In this document: positions 15,982 through 24,353 of the stretch, piece by piece
Layout: the number at the start of each line of letters is the position of its first letter
Numbering within the stretch: the first letter of the stretch is position 1
Source: Niastella yeongjuensis
GTDB lineage: Bacteria; Bacteroidota; Bacteroidia; Chitinophagales; Chitinophagaceae
Length of the DNA stretch: 64,000 nucleotides
Reading direction: 5' to 3'
Assembly (NCBI RefSeq): GCF_900110245.1
Contig: NZ_FOCZ01000002.1
Location: 372,001 to 436,000, forward strand
Made by a program: the position numbers and the translations under genes
The notes under the pieces: model-generated
What the model saw: the letters and a program-made list of their open reading frames with translations, nothing else
Database searches by the model: none
What the model was told of the DNA's origin: nothing

Positions 15982-16941
15982 ATGAAAGCCCTGCTCGTAA
16001 CCCTATTTACTTTACTGATGGCTACCACCCTGATGGCAACCAGAAAAACGGCTACTAATGGTAGTTGGACCAGTAGCTCTACCTGGAGTCCGGCCGGAGC
16101 ACCTGCAGATGGAGACACGCTCATAATTCCAAGTGGCGTTACCGTAACAGTGTCTGGCAACAACAAACTGGATAAGATAGTAATCATAGTAAGTGGGGTA
16201 TTGGACCTTTCCACCAACGGCAAATTAGACCTGGATGACAAAAGCAAAATTTTCGTTCAAACCGGGGGAAAAATTATAGGGAATGGAAACAGTGATCAAA
16301 TAAAACTTGGTTCTGATATTAAATGGAAAGGCGGAGATCCTCCGGTAATCGGCCCCAAGTATGCAGATGACGGCACTTCCGGTTTTGAACCATGGTCAGT
16401 GCTGGCCGCCAGCTTTCAATCGTTTTATGTAACCCGTCAGGGCGCCAATGTTCAGCTCAGCTGGTCAACCATTTCAGAATTGAACAATGCCTATTATGCA
16501 ATAGAAAGAAGTACCGATTCCCGCACGTGGAAACAAATAGGCACGGTATCAGGCGCAGGTACAGCCAGCGTGGTTACCAAATACAGTTATACCGATAATA
16601 ATATTACAGATGCTGTTGATTACTACCGCATACGTCAGGTTGACAAGATCGGAGGTGTTTCTTACTCGATCATCCGTGAAATAAACGACAATGAAAACAG
16701 TACGGTAGCCAACATCTATGCTTCTTTAAACAAAACAGTTATCATCGACTTTAACAGCGATGCAAAAGATAACGTTTCCATACAGTTGATAAACATGAGC
16801 GGACAGGTTATAGTGCGCAAAGAATTCAAACAGGCTTCTAACCGGCTTATCGTAGACGCGATGAGTGCCGGCTCCGGTGTGTATGCAGTACGGGTAAGTG
16901 ATAGTAAAGGCTGGAGCGAGGTTAAGAAAATAGCATTGTAG
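15982..16941 (+). CDS. Secreted protein with G8-like repeat region and T9SS-type C-terminal domain
   Basis: 319 residues. Signal peptide (1-19, LLMATTLMA). Residues 22-110 (SWTSSSTWSPAGAPADGDTL, then IIPSGVTVTVSG) resemble the start of G8/beta-helix surface proteins. A fibronectin-like region follows (130-225, VQLSWSTISELNNAYYAIER). The last 80 residues resemble a type A T9SS sorting domain (NMSGQVIVRKEF, GVYAVRV, KKIAL ending), though the usual PNP start is missing. The protein is therefore probably exported by the type IX system and attached to the surface. No catalytic motif is seen. Confidence 0.75.
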   Translation: MKALLVTLFTLLMATTLMATRKTATNGSWTSSSTWSPAGAPADGDTLIIPSGVTVTVSGNNKLDKIVIIVSGVLDLSTNGKLDLDDKSKIFVQTGGKIIGNGNSDQIKLGSDIKWKGGDPPVIGPKYADDGTSGFEPWSVLAASFQSFYVTRQGANVQLSWSTISELNNAYYAIERSTDSRTWKQIGTVSGAGTASVVTKYSYTDNNITDAVDYYRIRQVDKIGGVSYSIIREINDNENSTVANIYASLNKTVIIDFNSDAKDNVSIQLINMSGQVIVRKEFKQASNRLIVDAMSAGSGVYAVRVSDSKGWSEVKKIAL

Positions 16942-16976
16942 GTTTAAATGGTCCTCATATTAGGTAAACAGTAATG

Positions 16977-17007
16977 GTTCCGCTGTGTCTACAGTGGAAC
17001 TTTTTTT
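16977..17007 (+). terminator. Intrinsic terminator of the T9SS-type protein gene
   Basis: GTTCCGCTGT-GTCT-ACAGTGGAAC (10-bp stem with one G-T pair) followed by seven T. Confidence 0.9.
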
Positions 17008-17150
17008 ATTTCAGGCCAAACTATTTTTTAACATAACCAACACAGTTACAATTGCTTCTGATTTTTACCTCCGATTGTGTACTAATTATTAGTCTTTTTA
17101 CCATTATATTCATCGGGTTAAGATTGTATCTTTAAGCGAATAGCTTTGCC

Positions 17151-17753
17151 ATGTCAGCATTTGACCCGGAGCGTCATATTACTAATGTAGACTACAAGAT
17201 AGTAGCCGCTTTGGAAAAAATTTCTGAGGTCTTTAGGGTTTTGTTATGGATGGAAGCAAAAGAACACAAGCTAAGCCCCATACAAATGCAGTTGCTGATA
17301 TTTATCAAGTATCATAACTCCGATAAGCAACGCCGCATAGCCTCCATGGCCCGTGAGTTCAACATGACCAAGGCCACCATCAGCGATTCAATAAAAGTAC
17401 TGGAACAAAAAGGGTTGATAGAAAGAGCTGATGACATGCTCGATTCCCGCAGTTTCAACTTTTCGCTTACCGATAAGGGCACTAAGTTAACCGGGATGAT
17501 AGAAAATTTTACAAAACCACTGGATGGCGCCATTGCCACCCTGTCGCCCCAGCAAAAGAATGAGTTCCTGCTATCGGTACTCGATTTAATATACCGGTTG
17601 AATCAAAACGGTATTATTTCTACCCAGCGCATGTGTTATACCTGTTATTACTACAATGGCGACCGCCAGCAGACCCATTATTGTAACCTGATGCAAAACC
17701 CACTGGTGGTAGATGAACTGCGCATTGAATGCCCCGAGCATAAGACGGAGTAG
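17151..17753 (+). CDS. MarR-family regulator with a cysteine-rich C-terminal extension
   Basis: 200 residues. A winged helix-turn-helix of MarR type covers about residues 40-115 (MAREFNMTKATISDSIKVLE is the recognition part; LDSRSFNFSLTDKG the wing). After a helical linker, residues 160-197 hold four cysteines, C162, C165, C178 and C194, with H177 beside C178. This CX2C-X12-C-X15-C set could bind a metal or Fe-S cluster or respond to redox state. Classical MarR proteins are about 140-150 residues and lack this tail. The target genes are unknown, and no operon partner is evident. Confidence 0.82.
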   Translation: MSAFDPERHITNVDYKIVAALEKISEVFRVLLWMEAKEHKLSPIQMQLLIFIKYHNSDKQRRIASMAREFNMTKATISDSIKVLEQKGLIERADDMLDSRSFNFSLTDKGTKLTGMIENFTKPLDGAIATLSPQQKNEFLLSVLDLIYRLNQNGIISTQRMCYTCYYYNGDRQQTHYCNLMQNPLVVDELRIECPEHKTE

Positions 17754-17757
17754 ATAA

Positions 17758-17838
17758 GTTGATCAGTTAACAAGTTGACACGTTAACAAGTTGATAGGTT
17801 AACAGGTTGACACGTTAATACGTTGACAGGGTTAATAG
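17758..17838. repeat. Octamer array GTTRAYNN, ten units
   Basis: Nine perfect contiguous 8-base units at 17758-17829 (GTTGATCA, GTTAACAA, GTTGACAC, ...), one extra G, then GTTAATAG. More degenerate units follow to about 17866. It starts four bases after the MarR gene stop. Confidence 0.93.
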
Positions 17839-17879
17839 AGGGAGAAGTTAACCTGTTGATCAGTTAAGCTGTTTGCTTT

Positions 17880-17909
17880 GCCCGCCGGAGCCTTGGCGTA
17901 GGAGGGTCT
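17880..17909. repeat. GC-rich repeat CCCGCCGGAGCCTTGGCGTAGG
   Basis: A variant of the CCCGCCGAAGCTTTAGCGTAGGCGGG repeat near the GIY-YIG gene; it abuts the stop of the epimerase gene at 17908. Confidence 0.65.
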
Positions 17910-18321
17910 ACTGCCCACTGCCTTTTATCTCCATACACAATTCAATCAATACGCCATTTGTATTTTTAGGGTGGAGAAAGCACACCAGTTTATTATCCGC
18001 GCCCCGCTTGGGTTGTTCATTCAACAGCACAAAACCCTCACTCACCAGCCGTTTCATTTCAGCCTCGATATCTGCCACTTCAAAAGCAATATGATGAATG
18101 CCCTCGCCCTTTTTATCGATGAAGCGGGCAATAACCCCTTCGGCGCTGCTGCTTTCCAGCAATTCTATTTTGGTATCACCGGTTTTAAAAAAAGCGGTAG
18201 ACACCTGTTCGCTTTCCACCCCCTCTGTTTTATAGCAGGGCGTATTCAATAGTTTTTCAAACAGGGGAATCGATACCGATAATTCCCGAACGGCAATACC
18301 AATGTGTTCAACTTTCAGCAT
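17908..18321 (-). CDS. mce: Methylmalonyl-CoA epimerase
   Basis: 137 residues of the glyoxalase/VOC fold. It interconverts (R)- and (S)-methylmalonyl-CoA in propionate metabolism. Visible: metal-binding HIGIAV (His near residue 6), GIHHIAFEV (His near 76) and a late Glu in VLIELCM. Length and motif order match the family. It works in the same pathway as the B12-binding mutase subunit at 31441. Confidence 0.93.
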   Translation of the reverse strand: MLKVEHIGIAVRELSVSIPLFEKLLNTPCYKTEGVESEQVSTAFFKTGDTKIELLESSSAEGVIARFIDKKGEGIHHIAFEVADIEAEMKRLVSEGFVLLNEQPKRGADNKLVCFLHPKNTNGVLIELCMEIKGSGQ

Positions 18322-18421
18322 ATCAGGTTGTTATTTCTTTATAAAGAAAACAAATTTAAAGGAATGGACTGTAGGAAGAAGATTGTCTGGTCGGTTGGTG
18401 CATTTGTAATGTAAAGAAACT

Positions 18422-18527
18422 GTTGCAAGTTACAGGTTGCAGGGGCCGGTTACCAGTTACAGGTAACCCGTCACTGGGAGGCTAAATCATAGTCGCGAAC
18501 CTGAAACCTGAAACCGCATCCTGAAAC
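18422..18527. repeat. GTTNCAG heptamer arms facing each other, with an inner hairpin
   Basis: Left arm 18422-18442: GTTGCAA, GTTACAG, GTTGCAG. Right arm 18498-18527 is the reverse complement type (AACCTGAAACCTGAAACC). Between them GGTTACC-AGTTACA-GGTAACC (18448-18468) is a perfect 7-bp hairpin. The array ends shortly before a TAATTTTG -7 box (18532-18539) for iscS. Confidence 0.8.
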
Positions 18528-18557
18528 CACCTAATTTTGTATTGAAAACAAGTGACC

Positions 18558-19724
18558 ATGCTAAAGTTGCCCATCTATCTCGATCACAACGCTACCACAC
18601 CCTGCGATCCGCGGGTGATGGAAGTGATGTTGCCTTATTTCACCGAGCAGTTTGGCAATGCGGCCAGTCGCACCCATTCCTTTGGCTGGCAGGCTGAAGA
18701 AGCGGTAGATTATGCCCGGGAACAGGTGGCCCGGCTTATTGGGGCCGAACCGAAAGAGATCATCTTTACCTCGGGCGCTACCGAAGGCGATAACCTGGCC
18801 ATAAAAGGCGTGTTTGAAATGTATGCCGTTAAGGGCAACCACATTATAACCTGTGTTACCGAACACAAAGCCGTGCTGGATACCTGTAAGCATATAGAAA
18901 AACTGGGTGGAACCGTCACCTATTTACCCGTAGATAAAGAAGGACTGATAGACCTGCAACAGCTGGAAGCGGCCATCACGCCCCGCACTGTTCTCATTGC
19001 CATTATGTACGCCAATAACGAAACGGGTACCATTCAGCCTGTAAAGGCGATAGGGGCCCTGGCAAAAAAGCACAACGTGTTGTTCTTTACCGATGCCACC
19101 CAGGCCGTAGGTAAAATACCGGTTGATGTAATAAAAGACGGGATCGACATCCTTACCTGCAGCGCCCATAAATTATACGGACCAAAAGGGGTAGGGGCGA
19201 TATATGTCCGAAGGAAGAATCCCCGCGTACGGTTAACCGCCCAAATGGATGGCGGCGGCCACGAAAAAGGAATGCGCAGCGGTACCCTGAACGTACCTGG
19301 GATTGCCGGTTTTGGAAAGGCCGCCGATATCTGCCGCCAGCAGCTGGATTCAGATGCCGAACGCATGAGCCACCTGCGTAATAAACTCGAAAATGCCCTG
19401 TTACAACTGGATGCTACATCTGTAAATGGCAGCCAACAACACCGCCTGCCCCATGTAGCCAATATATCGTTTAACTTTGTAAATGGCGATGGGCTCATGA
19501 TGGGTTTGAACAAAGAAATAGCCCTTTCATCGGGGGCAGCCTGTACCAGCGCCTCCATGGAACCCAGTTATGTGCTGAAAGCCCTGGGAGTGGAAGATGA
19601 GCTGGCACATAGTTCCTTGCGCTTCTCCATCGGCAGATATACTACCGAAGAGCAGATCAACTATGTGATAGAAAAAGTTAAAAAAACTGTAGAGCAGCTG
19701 AGGGCCAGCCAGTTAGCGGGTTAA
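18558..19724 (+). CDS. iscS: Cysteine desulfurase (IscS/NifS group)
   Basis: 388 residues from the ATG at 18558 (a GTG at 18552 is also in frame). PLP enzyme that takes sulfur from cysteine for Fe-S cluster and tRNA thiolation. PLP lysine K205 in TCSAHKLYGPKG; catalytic C329 in the loop SSGAACTSASMEPS, which is long as in group I desulfurases. N-terminal YLDHNATTPCDPRV is typical. iscA follows 80 bases downstream, so they probably form an operon. Confidence 0.93.
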   Translation: MLKLPIYLDHNATTPCDPRVMEVMLPYFTEQFGNAASRTHSFGWQAEEAVDYAREQVARLIGAEPKEIIFTSGATEGDNLAIKGVFEMYAVKGNHIITCVTEHKAVLDTCKHIEKLGGTVTYLPVDKEGLIDLQQLEAAITPRTVLIAIMYANNETGTIQPVKAIGALAKKHNVLFFTDATQAVGKIPVDVIKDGIDILTCSAHKLYGPKGVGAIYVRRKNPRVRLTAQMDGGGHEKGMRSGTLNVPGIAGFGKAADICRQQLDSDAERMSHLRNKLENALLQLDATSVNGSQQHRLPHVANISFNFVNGDGLMMGLNKEIALSSGAACTSASMEPSYVLKALGVEDELAHSSLRFSIGRYTTEEQINYVIEKVKKTVEQLRASQLAG

Positions 19725-19804
19725 AATACAACCAGTAAGGCTTGGAAACAGGCATTTAATTGGTTATCTTTAAACAAACGGATTATAAAAAGCGTTATAA
19801 GAAT

Positions 19805-20137
19805 ATGATTTTCGTAAGCGATTTAGCAAAAGAAAGAGTAGACAAACTGATGCTGGAATCTTCACAAACTGCTGAAGCCGGCTATTTTCTGCGGGTATCA
19901 GTAGTAGGTGGCGGTTGTTCAGGTCTTAGCTATAAAATGGATTTTGACAACCAGTCAAAACCCGGCGACCAGGTATTTGAAGACAAAGGCCTGAAAGTAG
20001 TTACCGATATGAAGAGCTTTTTGTACCTGTTCAATACCACCCTGGAGTTTTCTGAAGGGTTGAATGGTAAAGGGTTTTACTTCAATAACCCCAATGCCAG
20101 CCGTACCTGCGCCTGCGGCGAAAGCTTCTCTGTATAA
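19805..20137 (+). CDS. iscA: A-type Fe-S carrier protein (IscA/HesB family)
   Basis: 110 residues from the ATG at 19805; the frame is open to 19760, but MIFVSDLAKERVDKLM is the normal start. The three conserved cysteines are GGGCSGLSY and the C-terminal CACGESF. It accepts Fe-S clusters from the scaffold and passes them to target proteins. Downstream of iscS; transcription ends at the hairpin 20169-20200. Confidence 0.92.
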   Translation: MIFVSDLAKERVDKLMLESSQTAEAGYFLRVSVVGGGCSGLSYKMDFDNQSKPGDQVFEDKGLKVVTDMKSFLYLFNTTLEFSEGLNGKGFYFNNPNASRTCACGESFSV

Positions 20138-20168
20138 GCCAGATAGTACATTACTTCTAATATAGTTC

Positions 20169-20200
20169 GCCCCGGTCCCGGTTAGGGTCCGGGGCTTTTT
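20169..20200 (+). terminator. Intrinsic terminator of iscS-iscA
   Basis: GCCCCGGTCCC-GGTTA-GGGTCCGGGGC followed by five T. Confidence 0.92.
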
Positions 20201-20254
20201 CATGCCGGTATCGTTCCGGATTTATTCACTTTTCCTTGTTGTAACACCCATATT

Positions 20255-20347
20255 TCGCATGTATTCCGTATATGTTTCGTATCTATAAAGGAACGGGACA
20301 TATACGGGATATATACGAGACATGTACGGAACATATACGAGAATTGG
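20255..20347. repeat. 11-base tandem repeat in facing arms (ACGGRACATAT)
   Basis: Right arm: ACGGGACATAT, ACGGGATATAT, ACGAGACATGT, ACGGAACATAT (20293-20336), then a decayed unit. Left arm on the opposite strand: ATGTATTCCGT, ATATGTTTCGT (20259-20280). The two arms can pair into a long hairpin. Confidence 0.85.
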
Positions 20348-20374
20348 GTAAATCTGACCAGACTCAGTGGTGGA

Positions 20375-20507
20375 GTTGACAAGTAGACGAAGACGGAAGT
20401 TGATGGAATTGACGAGTTGAAAGAGTTGATAGAGGGAAAGCTAACAAGTTGACATTTGCCGCGCAGAAGTGTATTCTTTCTGCCTTCTGCCCTTTGCCTT
20501 CTGCCCC
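20375..20507. repeat. Degenerate GTTGAC octamers followed by a CTGCCYT heptamer array
   Basis: 20375-20455 holds decayed GTTGACAA/GTTGATGG units. 20480-20507 holds CTGCCTT, CTGCCCT, TTGCCTT, CTGCCCC. With the 11-base repeat they fill the gap 20201-20698, where I see no gene. Confidence 0.75.
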
Positions 20508-20524
20508 TTTAGAGGGTGTGTAAA

Positions 20525-20559
20525 ATAAAAATCCCCCATATTTCGGGGGGACTTTTTAT
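20525..20559. terminator. Terminator-like hairpin without an assigned gene
   Basis: ATAAAAATCCCCC ... GGGGGGACTTTTTAT: a GC stem flanked by an A-run and a T-run, so it can work in both directions. It is about 390 bases past iscA, which already has its own terminator, and about 170 bases before gldF. Confidence 0.65.
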
Positions 20560-20731
20560 GCAGTAGGTTTCGGCTATTTTATAATTGAACAGAAATAGAC
20601 AGTAACCGGATGTATCGATTTTTCATTGGATAGTTAAAAACAACTCACGCAATATAATAAAATACCTGAATCGCGCGTCATAGGGCGGCATCTTTTATTT
20701 GCATATACTTATAATCACTTATTTTCGCTCC

Positions 20732-21457
20732 ATGTGGTCAGTATGTAAAAAAGAATTCCGGCAGTTTTTCAGCAGCCTGACCGGCTATATCGCAATTGTC
20801 GTATTCTTATTATTGAATGGTCTGTTTTTGTTCGTATTCCCCGATACCAATATCCTTGACTTCGGGTTCGCCACCCTTGACAAATTTTTTGAGCTGGCCC
20901 CCTGGATATTGTTATTGTTGATACCTGCTATTACCATGCGCAGTTTTGCCGACGAATTCAAAGGCGGCACCTTCGAAATATTACAAACCAAGCCGCTTAG
21001 CCGCTGGCAACTGGTTTCGGGTAAATATTTCGGCGCCCTGGGTGTGGTTATCATTGCATTAATTCCCACCATTATTTATCCCATCAGTATTCAGCAACTG
21101 GCTGCCACCGGCGGAGGTATCGATATGGGCGGAACCATTGGCAGCTACATTGGTCTGGTTTTACTGGCCGGCGTATTTGTAGCTATCGGTATTGCCTGTA
21201 GTAGTTTTACTAGTAATGCAGTGGTGGCTTTTATTGCGGCGGCATTTCTTTGTTTTGTGCTGTACAGCGGGTTTAACGCCATCAGCCGCATTCAGGCATT
21301 ACAGGCCGGGGCCGATTACTACATCGAAATGCTGGGCATCGACTTTCACTACCGCAGTGTAAGCAGGGGCGTGGTAGACAGCCGCGACATAATTTACTTT
21401 CTCAGCGTTATTCTGTTCTTTTTGATCTTTACCAATCGCAATTTATTGAAACGATAA
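20732..21457 (+). CDS. gldF: Gliding motility ABC transporter permease GldF
   Basis: 241 residues from the ATG at 20732 (MWSVCKKEFRQFFSSLTGY, the usual GldF start; the frame is open to 20699). Six membrane segments, with the conserved FADEFKGGTFEILQTKPLSR after the second. GldF forms, with GldA (ATPase) and GldG, an ABC-2 type transporter needed for gliding in flavobacteria. gldG follows after 6 bases. The ATPase gene is not in this window. Confidence 0.93.
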   Translation: MWSVCKKEFRQFFSSLTGYIAIVVFLLLNGLFLFVFPDTNILDFGFATLDKFFELAPWILLLLIPAITMRSFADEFKGGTFEILQTKPLSRWQLVSGKYFGALGVVIIALIPTIIYPISIQQLAATGGGIDMGGTIGSYIGLVLLAGVFVAIGIACSSFTSNAVVAFIAAAFLCFVLYSGFNAISRIQALQAGADYYIEMLGIDFHYRSVSRGVVDSRDIIYFLSVILFFLIFTNRNLLKR

Positions 21458-21463
21458 TTCACC

Positions 21464-23170
21464 ATGAACAAAATACTGGCTTCAAAAGGATGGTGGTTGT
21501 TTTTGCTGATCGTACTGCTGGGTATCAATTACCTGGCATCAGTAGTGCATACCCGTATTGACCTTACTCAGGAAAAAAGATATACCCTGTCGCCCGCTAC
21601 CAAAAAAATGGTAAAAGGCTTACACGATAAAGTTTCCATCACCGTATTGCTCACCGGCGATATGCCGGCTGGCTTTAAAAAATTGTCCAACAGCGCCAAG
21701 GAAATGCTGCAGGAGTTTAAAGAACTGGGTGGCAGCAATATTCAATTCAAATTTGAAAAAGCCGGCGAAGGACTGAGCGATGCCGACAAACAAAAATTTC
21801 AGGCGCATTTAGACACACTTGGTCTGAAACCTACTAACATTCAGGTAAAAGCGAAAGCCGGCGAGGCACAGGAAGAACGCCTGGTATACCCCGGCGCCCT
21901 GGTTAAATATAAAGACCGCGAGGTAGCTATTGACCTGCTGCAGGGGCAGGATATGCGGGGTGGTGTACAATCGCTGAACAATGCCGAAGCATTGCTGGAA
22001 TATAAACTGATCCGCTCCATTCAAAAAGTCACGGCCGATACCGTGCCCGCTGTCGGTTATTTACTGGGTAACGGCGAGCTGTTTAATGAAAATGTCAAAG
22101 ATCTCATCGATGGCACCCTGCGGGAAGAATACCGGTTTGGTTTTCTGCCTATCGACAGCGTGCCGGTTATTCCCAATGTTTTTGATGCCCTGGTGATCGT
22201 AAAGCCAACTGTACCGTTTACCAATAATCAAAAGCTAAAGATCGATCAGTACATCATGAACGGCGGTAAGGTAATCTGGCTCATAGACAGATTATATGCC
22301 GAAATGGACAGCCTCATGCGCTCACACAGCGATTTTGTAGCTTACGACCGCAACCTGAACCTCGATGACCAGTTGTTCAAATATGGCGTACGCATCAATG
22401 GCGACCTGGTGCAGGACCTTCAATGCGATAAAATACCCCTGGTGGTAGGCAGTTATGGCAATCAGCCACAAATGCAATTGGTAGCCTGGCCTTACTTCCC
22501 CACATTATCCTCCTACTCGGGCCATCCCATTGCCAAGAACCTCGATAATGTATTAAGTATCTTCCCCAACTCGATCGATACGATAAAAAATAATATTAAA
22601 AAGACAGTACTGCTGGCTTCTTCCGAAAGTTCCCGTATTGTTACTACTCCGGCCATTGTAACCCTGAACAGTATTAAAACGGAAGACGATCTGAAAACCT
22701 TTAACCAGTCGTTCATTCCCATTGCCGTGCTGCTCGAAGGAAGATTTTCCTCCCTTTATACCAATCGCCTGTCAACCGGTGAGCTGGATACCCTGGCCGG
22801 TCTGTACAAACAGCCATTCAGGGCTGCTACGGAAAAGGAAAGCAAAATGATCGTAATAAGCGATGCCGACATTGTGGCCAATGTGGTAACACAAAATGAA
22901 GGCCCGCTGCCGATGGGGTACAACCAATTTACGCATAATCAGTATGCCAATAAAGACTTTTTCCTCAACTGTGTACAATACCTGACCGATTCTTCGAACA
23001 TCCTGGAAACCCGGGGTAAAGACTTTGCGCTCCGCCTGCTGGATACCAAAAAAACAGAAGAGGACCGCACCCAGTGGCAGTTGATGAATATCGCGTTACC
23101 TGTGGGGGTGGTATTGTTGTTTGGGTTTGTATTTCAGGCTATTCGGAAACGGAAATACCAGGTGAAATAG
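21464..23170 (+). CDS. gldG: Gliding motility ABC transporter substrate-binding subunit GldG
   Basis: 568 residues. N-terminal membrane helix (8-27), then the extracytoplasmic ABC_transp_aux domain beginning RIDLTQEKRYTLSPATKKM. A second membrane helix lies near the C-terminus (about 543-562, IALPVGVVLLFGFVFQAIRK). It is the partner of GldF, and the 6-base gap indicates one operon. The last base of its TAG stop is also the first base of a GTTTCAG heptamer array. Confidence 0.94.
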   Translation: MNKILASKGWWLFLLIVLLGINYLASVVHTRIDLTQEKRYTLSPATKKMVKGLHDKVSITVLLTGDMPAGFKKLSNSAKEMLQEFKELGGSNIQFKFEKAGEGLSDADKQKFQAHLDTLGLKPTNIQVKAKAGEAQEERLVYPGALVKYKDREVAIDLLQGQDMRGGVQSLNNAEALLEYKLIRSIQKVTADTVPAVGYLLGNGELFNENVKDLIDGTLREEYRFGFLPIDSVPVIPNVFDALVIVKPTVPFTNNQKLKIDQYIMNGGKVIWLIDRLYAEMDSLMRSHSDFVAYDRNLNLDDQLFKYGVRINGDLVQDLQCDKIPLVVGSYGNQPQMQLVAWPYFPTLSSYSGHPIAKNLDNVLSIFPNSIDTIKNNIKKTVLLASSESSRIVTTPAIVTLNSIKTEDDLKTFNQSFIPIAVLLEGRFSSLYTNRLSTGELDTLAGLYKQPFRAATEKESKMIVISDADIVANVVTQNEGPLPMGYNQFTHNQYANKDFFLNCVQYLTDSSNILETRGKDFALRLLDTKKTEEDRTQWQLMNIALPVGVVLLFGFVFQAIRKRKYQVK

Positions 23171-23263
23171 TTTCAGGTTTCAGGTTTCATGGCAGGCAAG
23201 CATGTCGACCAATAGGCAGGATTCAAGAATTTTTAAAGCCTTGCATCCTGCAACCTGTAACTT
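23170..23263. repeat. GTTNCAG heptamers in facing arms after gldG
   Basis: Left: GTTTCAG, GTTTCAG, GTTTCAT (23170-23190). Right, opposite strand: GTTACAG, GTTGCAG, GATGCAA (23241-23263 region). Same family as 18422-18527 and 30306-30380. Confidence 0.8.
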
Positions 23264-23341
23264 TTCCTTAATTAAGAGACTGCAGCAAACCCTAGCCCGG
23301 TAACCTTATTTGGCTATCTTTGCCAACCATTTAACTTAGAC

Positions 23342-24340
23342 ATGACAGCTGAGCAGATCACGTTTATTACGTTTGGAATTTTATTGGTAGTGGCGTTGGC
23401 ATTTGACCTTGGATTACTGAGTAAAAAAACTACCCAGATAACCATAAAAAAAGCCCTGTGGCAAACCGCCTTCTGGGTTTCACTGGCCCTGGCGTTCTTC
23501 GTGTTCGTTTGGGTTCAGAATGGTCATGAACGGGCCATTAAATACGTAAGTGCCTATTTAATGGAGTGGTCGCTGAGTATTGATAATATATTCGTCTTCA
23601 TTCTTATATTTCAGTCTTTTAAAGTCAGGGATAAATTTTATGGCCGCGTATTGCTCATAGGTATACTAATGGCCATCATTTTCCGGATCATTTTTATAGC
23701 TATTGGCATAGAGCTGGTAGAACGGTTTCACTTTATCCTGTATATATTCGGTGCGTTTCTGGTGTATACCGGTTTCAACATGTTCAAAACAAAACATGAC
23801 GAAGATGAGGAAGCCCCGAATATGGAAAGTAACAAAGTGTATAAGCTGCTGAAAAGAGTATTGCCGCTTACGCCGGAAGACGGTGATGGTAAATGGTCCA
23901 TCAGAAAAGAAGGAAAGAAATTATTTACCAGCCTGTTTGTAGTTGTGATCATCCTGGGTACTACCGATATTTTATTTGCACTCGATTCCATTCCAGCCGT
24001 ATTTACCCTGGCAGAGGGCGACAAACTGGTAATATATACTTCCAACATCTTTGCCGTACTGGGCTTGCGCTCGCTCTTCTTTTTATTGCAGGGTGCTAAG
24101 GATAAGTTTGGACACCTGCAACATGGTATTGCGATTATCCTGATCTTTATCGGGTTGAAAATGTTGCTGGAAGACCTGCTGATAAAATACGCAGGTATTA
24201 AAGAAATTCCGATATATGTTTCCCTGCTGGTAATAGTTACCTGCATTCTCGCCTCTATAATTTATTCAATCAATGTAAGTAACCGCGCCCATGAAAACGG
24301 TAAGGGACCAGATGCAGGTATAGACCGGGAAATTCACTGA
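23342..24340 (+). CDS. TerC family integral membrane protein
   Basis: 332 residues with about eight membrane helices. The TerC signature is clear: MEWSLSIDNIFVFILIF in the third helix and TTDILFALDSIPAVF, two acidic membrane motifs thought to bind metal. TerC proteins are linked to tellurite resistance and, more recently, to metal (manganese) export or loading of exported enzymes. No other ter gene is nearby. A TATCTTTG box lies at 23315-23322. Confidence 0.9.
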   Translation: MTAEQITFITFGILLVVALAFDLGLLSKKTTQITIKKALWQTAFWVSLALAFFVFVWVQNGHERAIKYVSAYLMEWSLSIDNIFVFILIFQSFKVRDKFYGRVLLIGILMAIIFRIIFIAIGIELVERFHFILYIFGAFLVYTGFNMFKTKHDEDEEAPNMESNKVYKLLKRVLPLTPEDGDGKWSIRKEGKKLFTSLFVVVIILGTTDILFALDSIPAVFTLAEGDKLVIYTSNIFAVLGLRSLFFLLQGAKDKFGHLQHGIAIILIFIGLKMLLEDLLIKYAGIKEIPIYVSLLVIVTCILASIIYSINVSNRAHENGKGPDAGIDREIH

Positions 24341-24353
24341 TCAAATTAACCGG

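Noticed and set aside
15852-16058. 68-residue plus-strand frame before the T9SS-type gene
   Set aside because: It overlaps the signal peptide region of the real gene in another frame and shows no domain.
20200-20382. 60-residue minus-strand frame in the gap before gldF
   Set aside because: It translates the 11-base repeat arms; no homology pattern, and the two ends lie in repeats.
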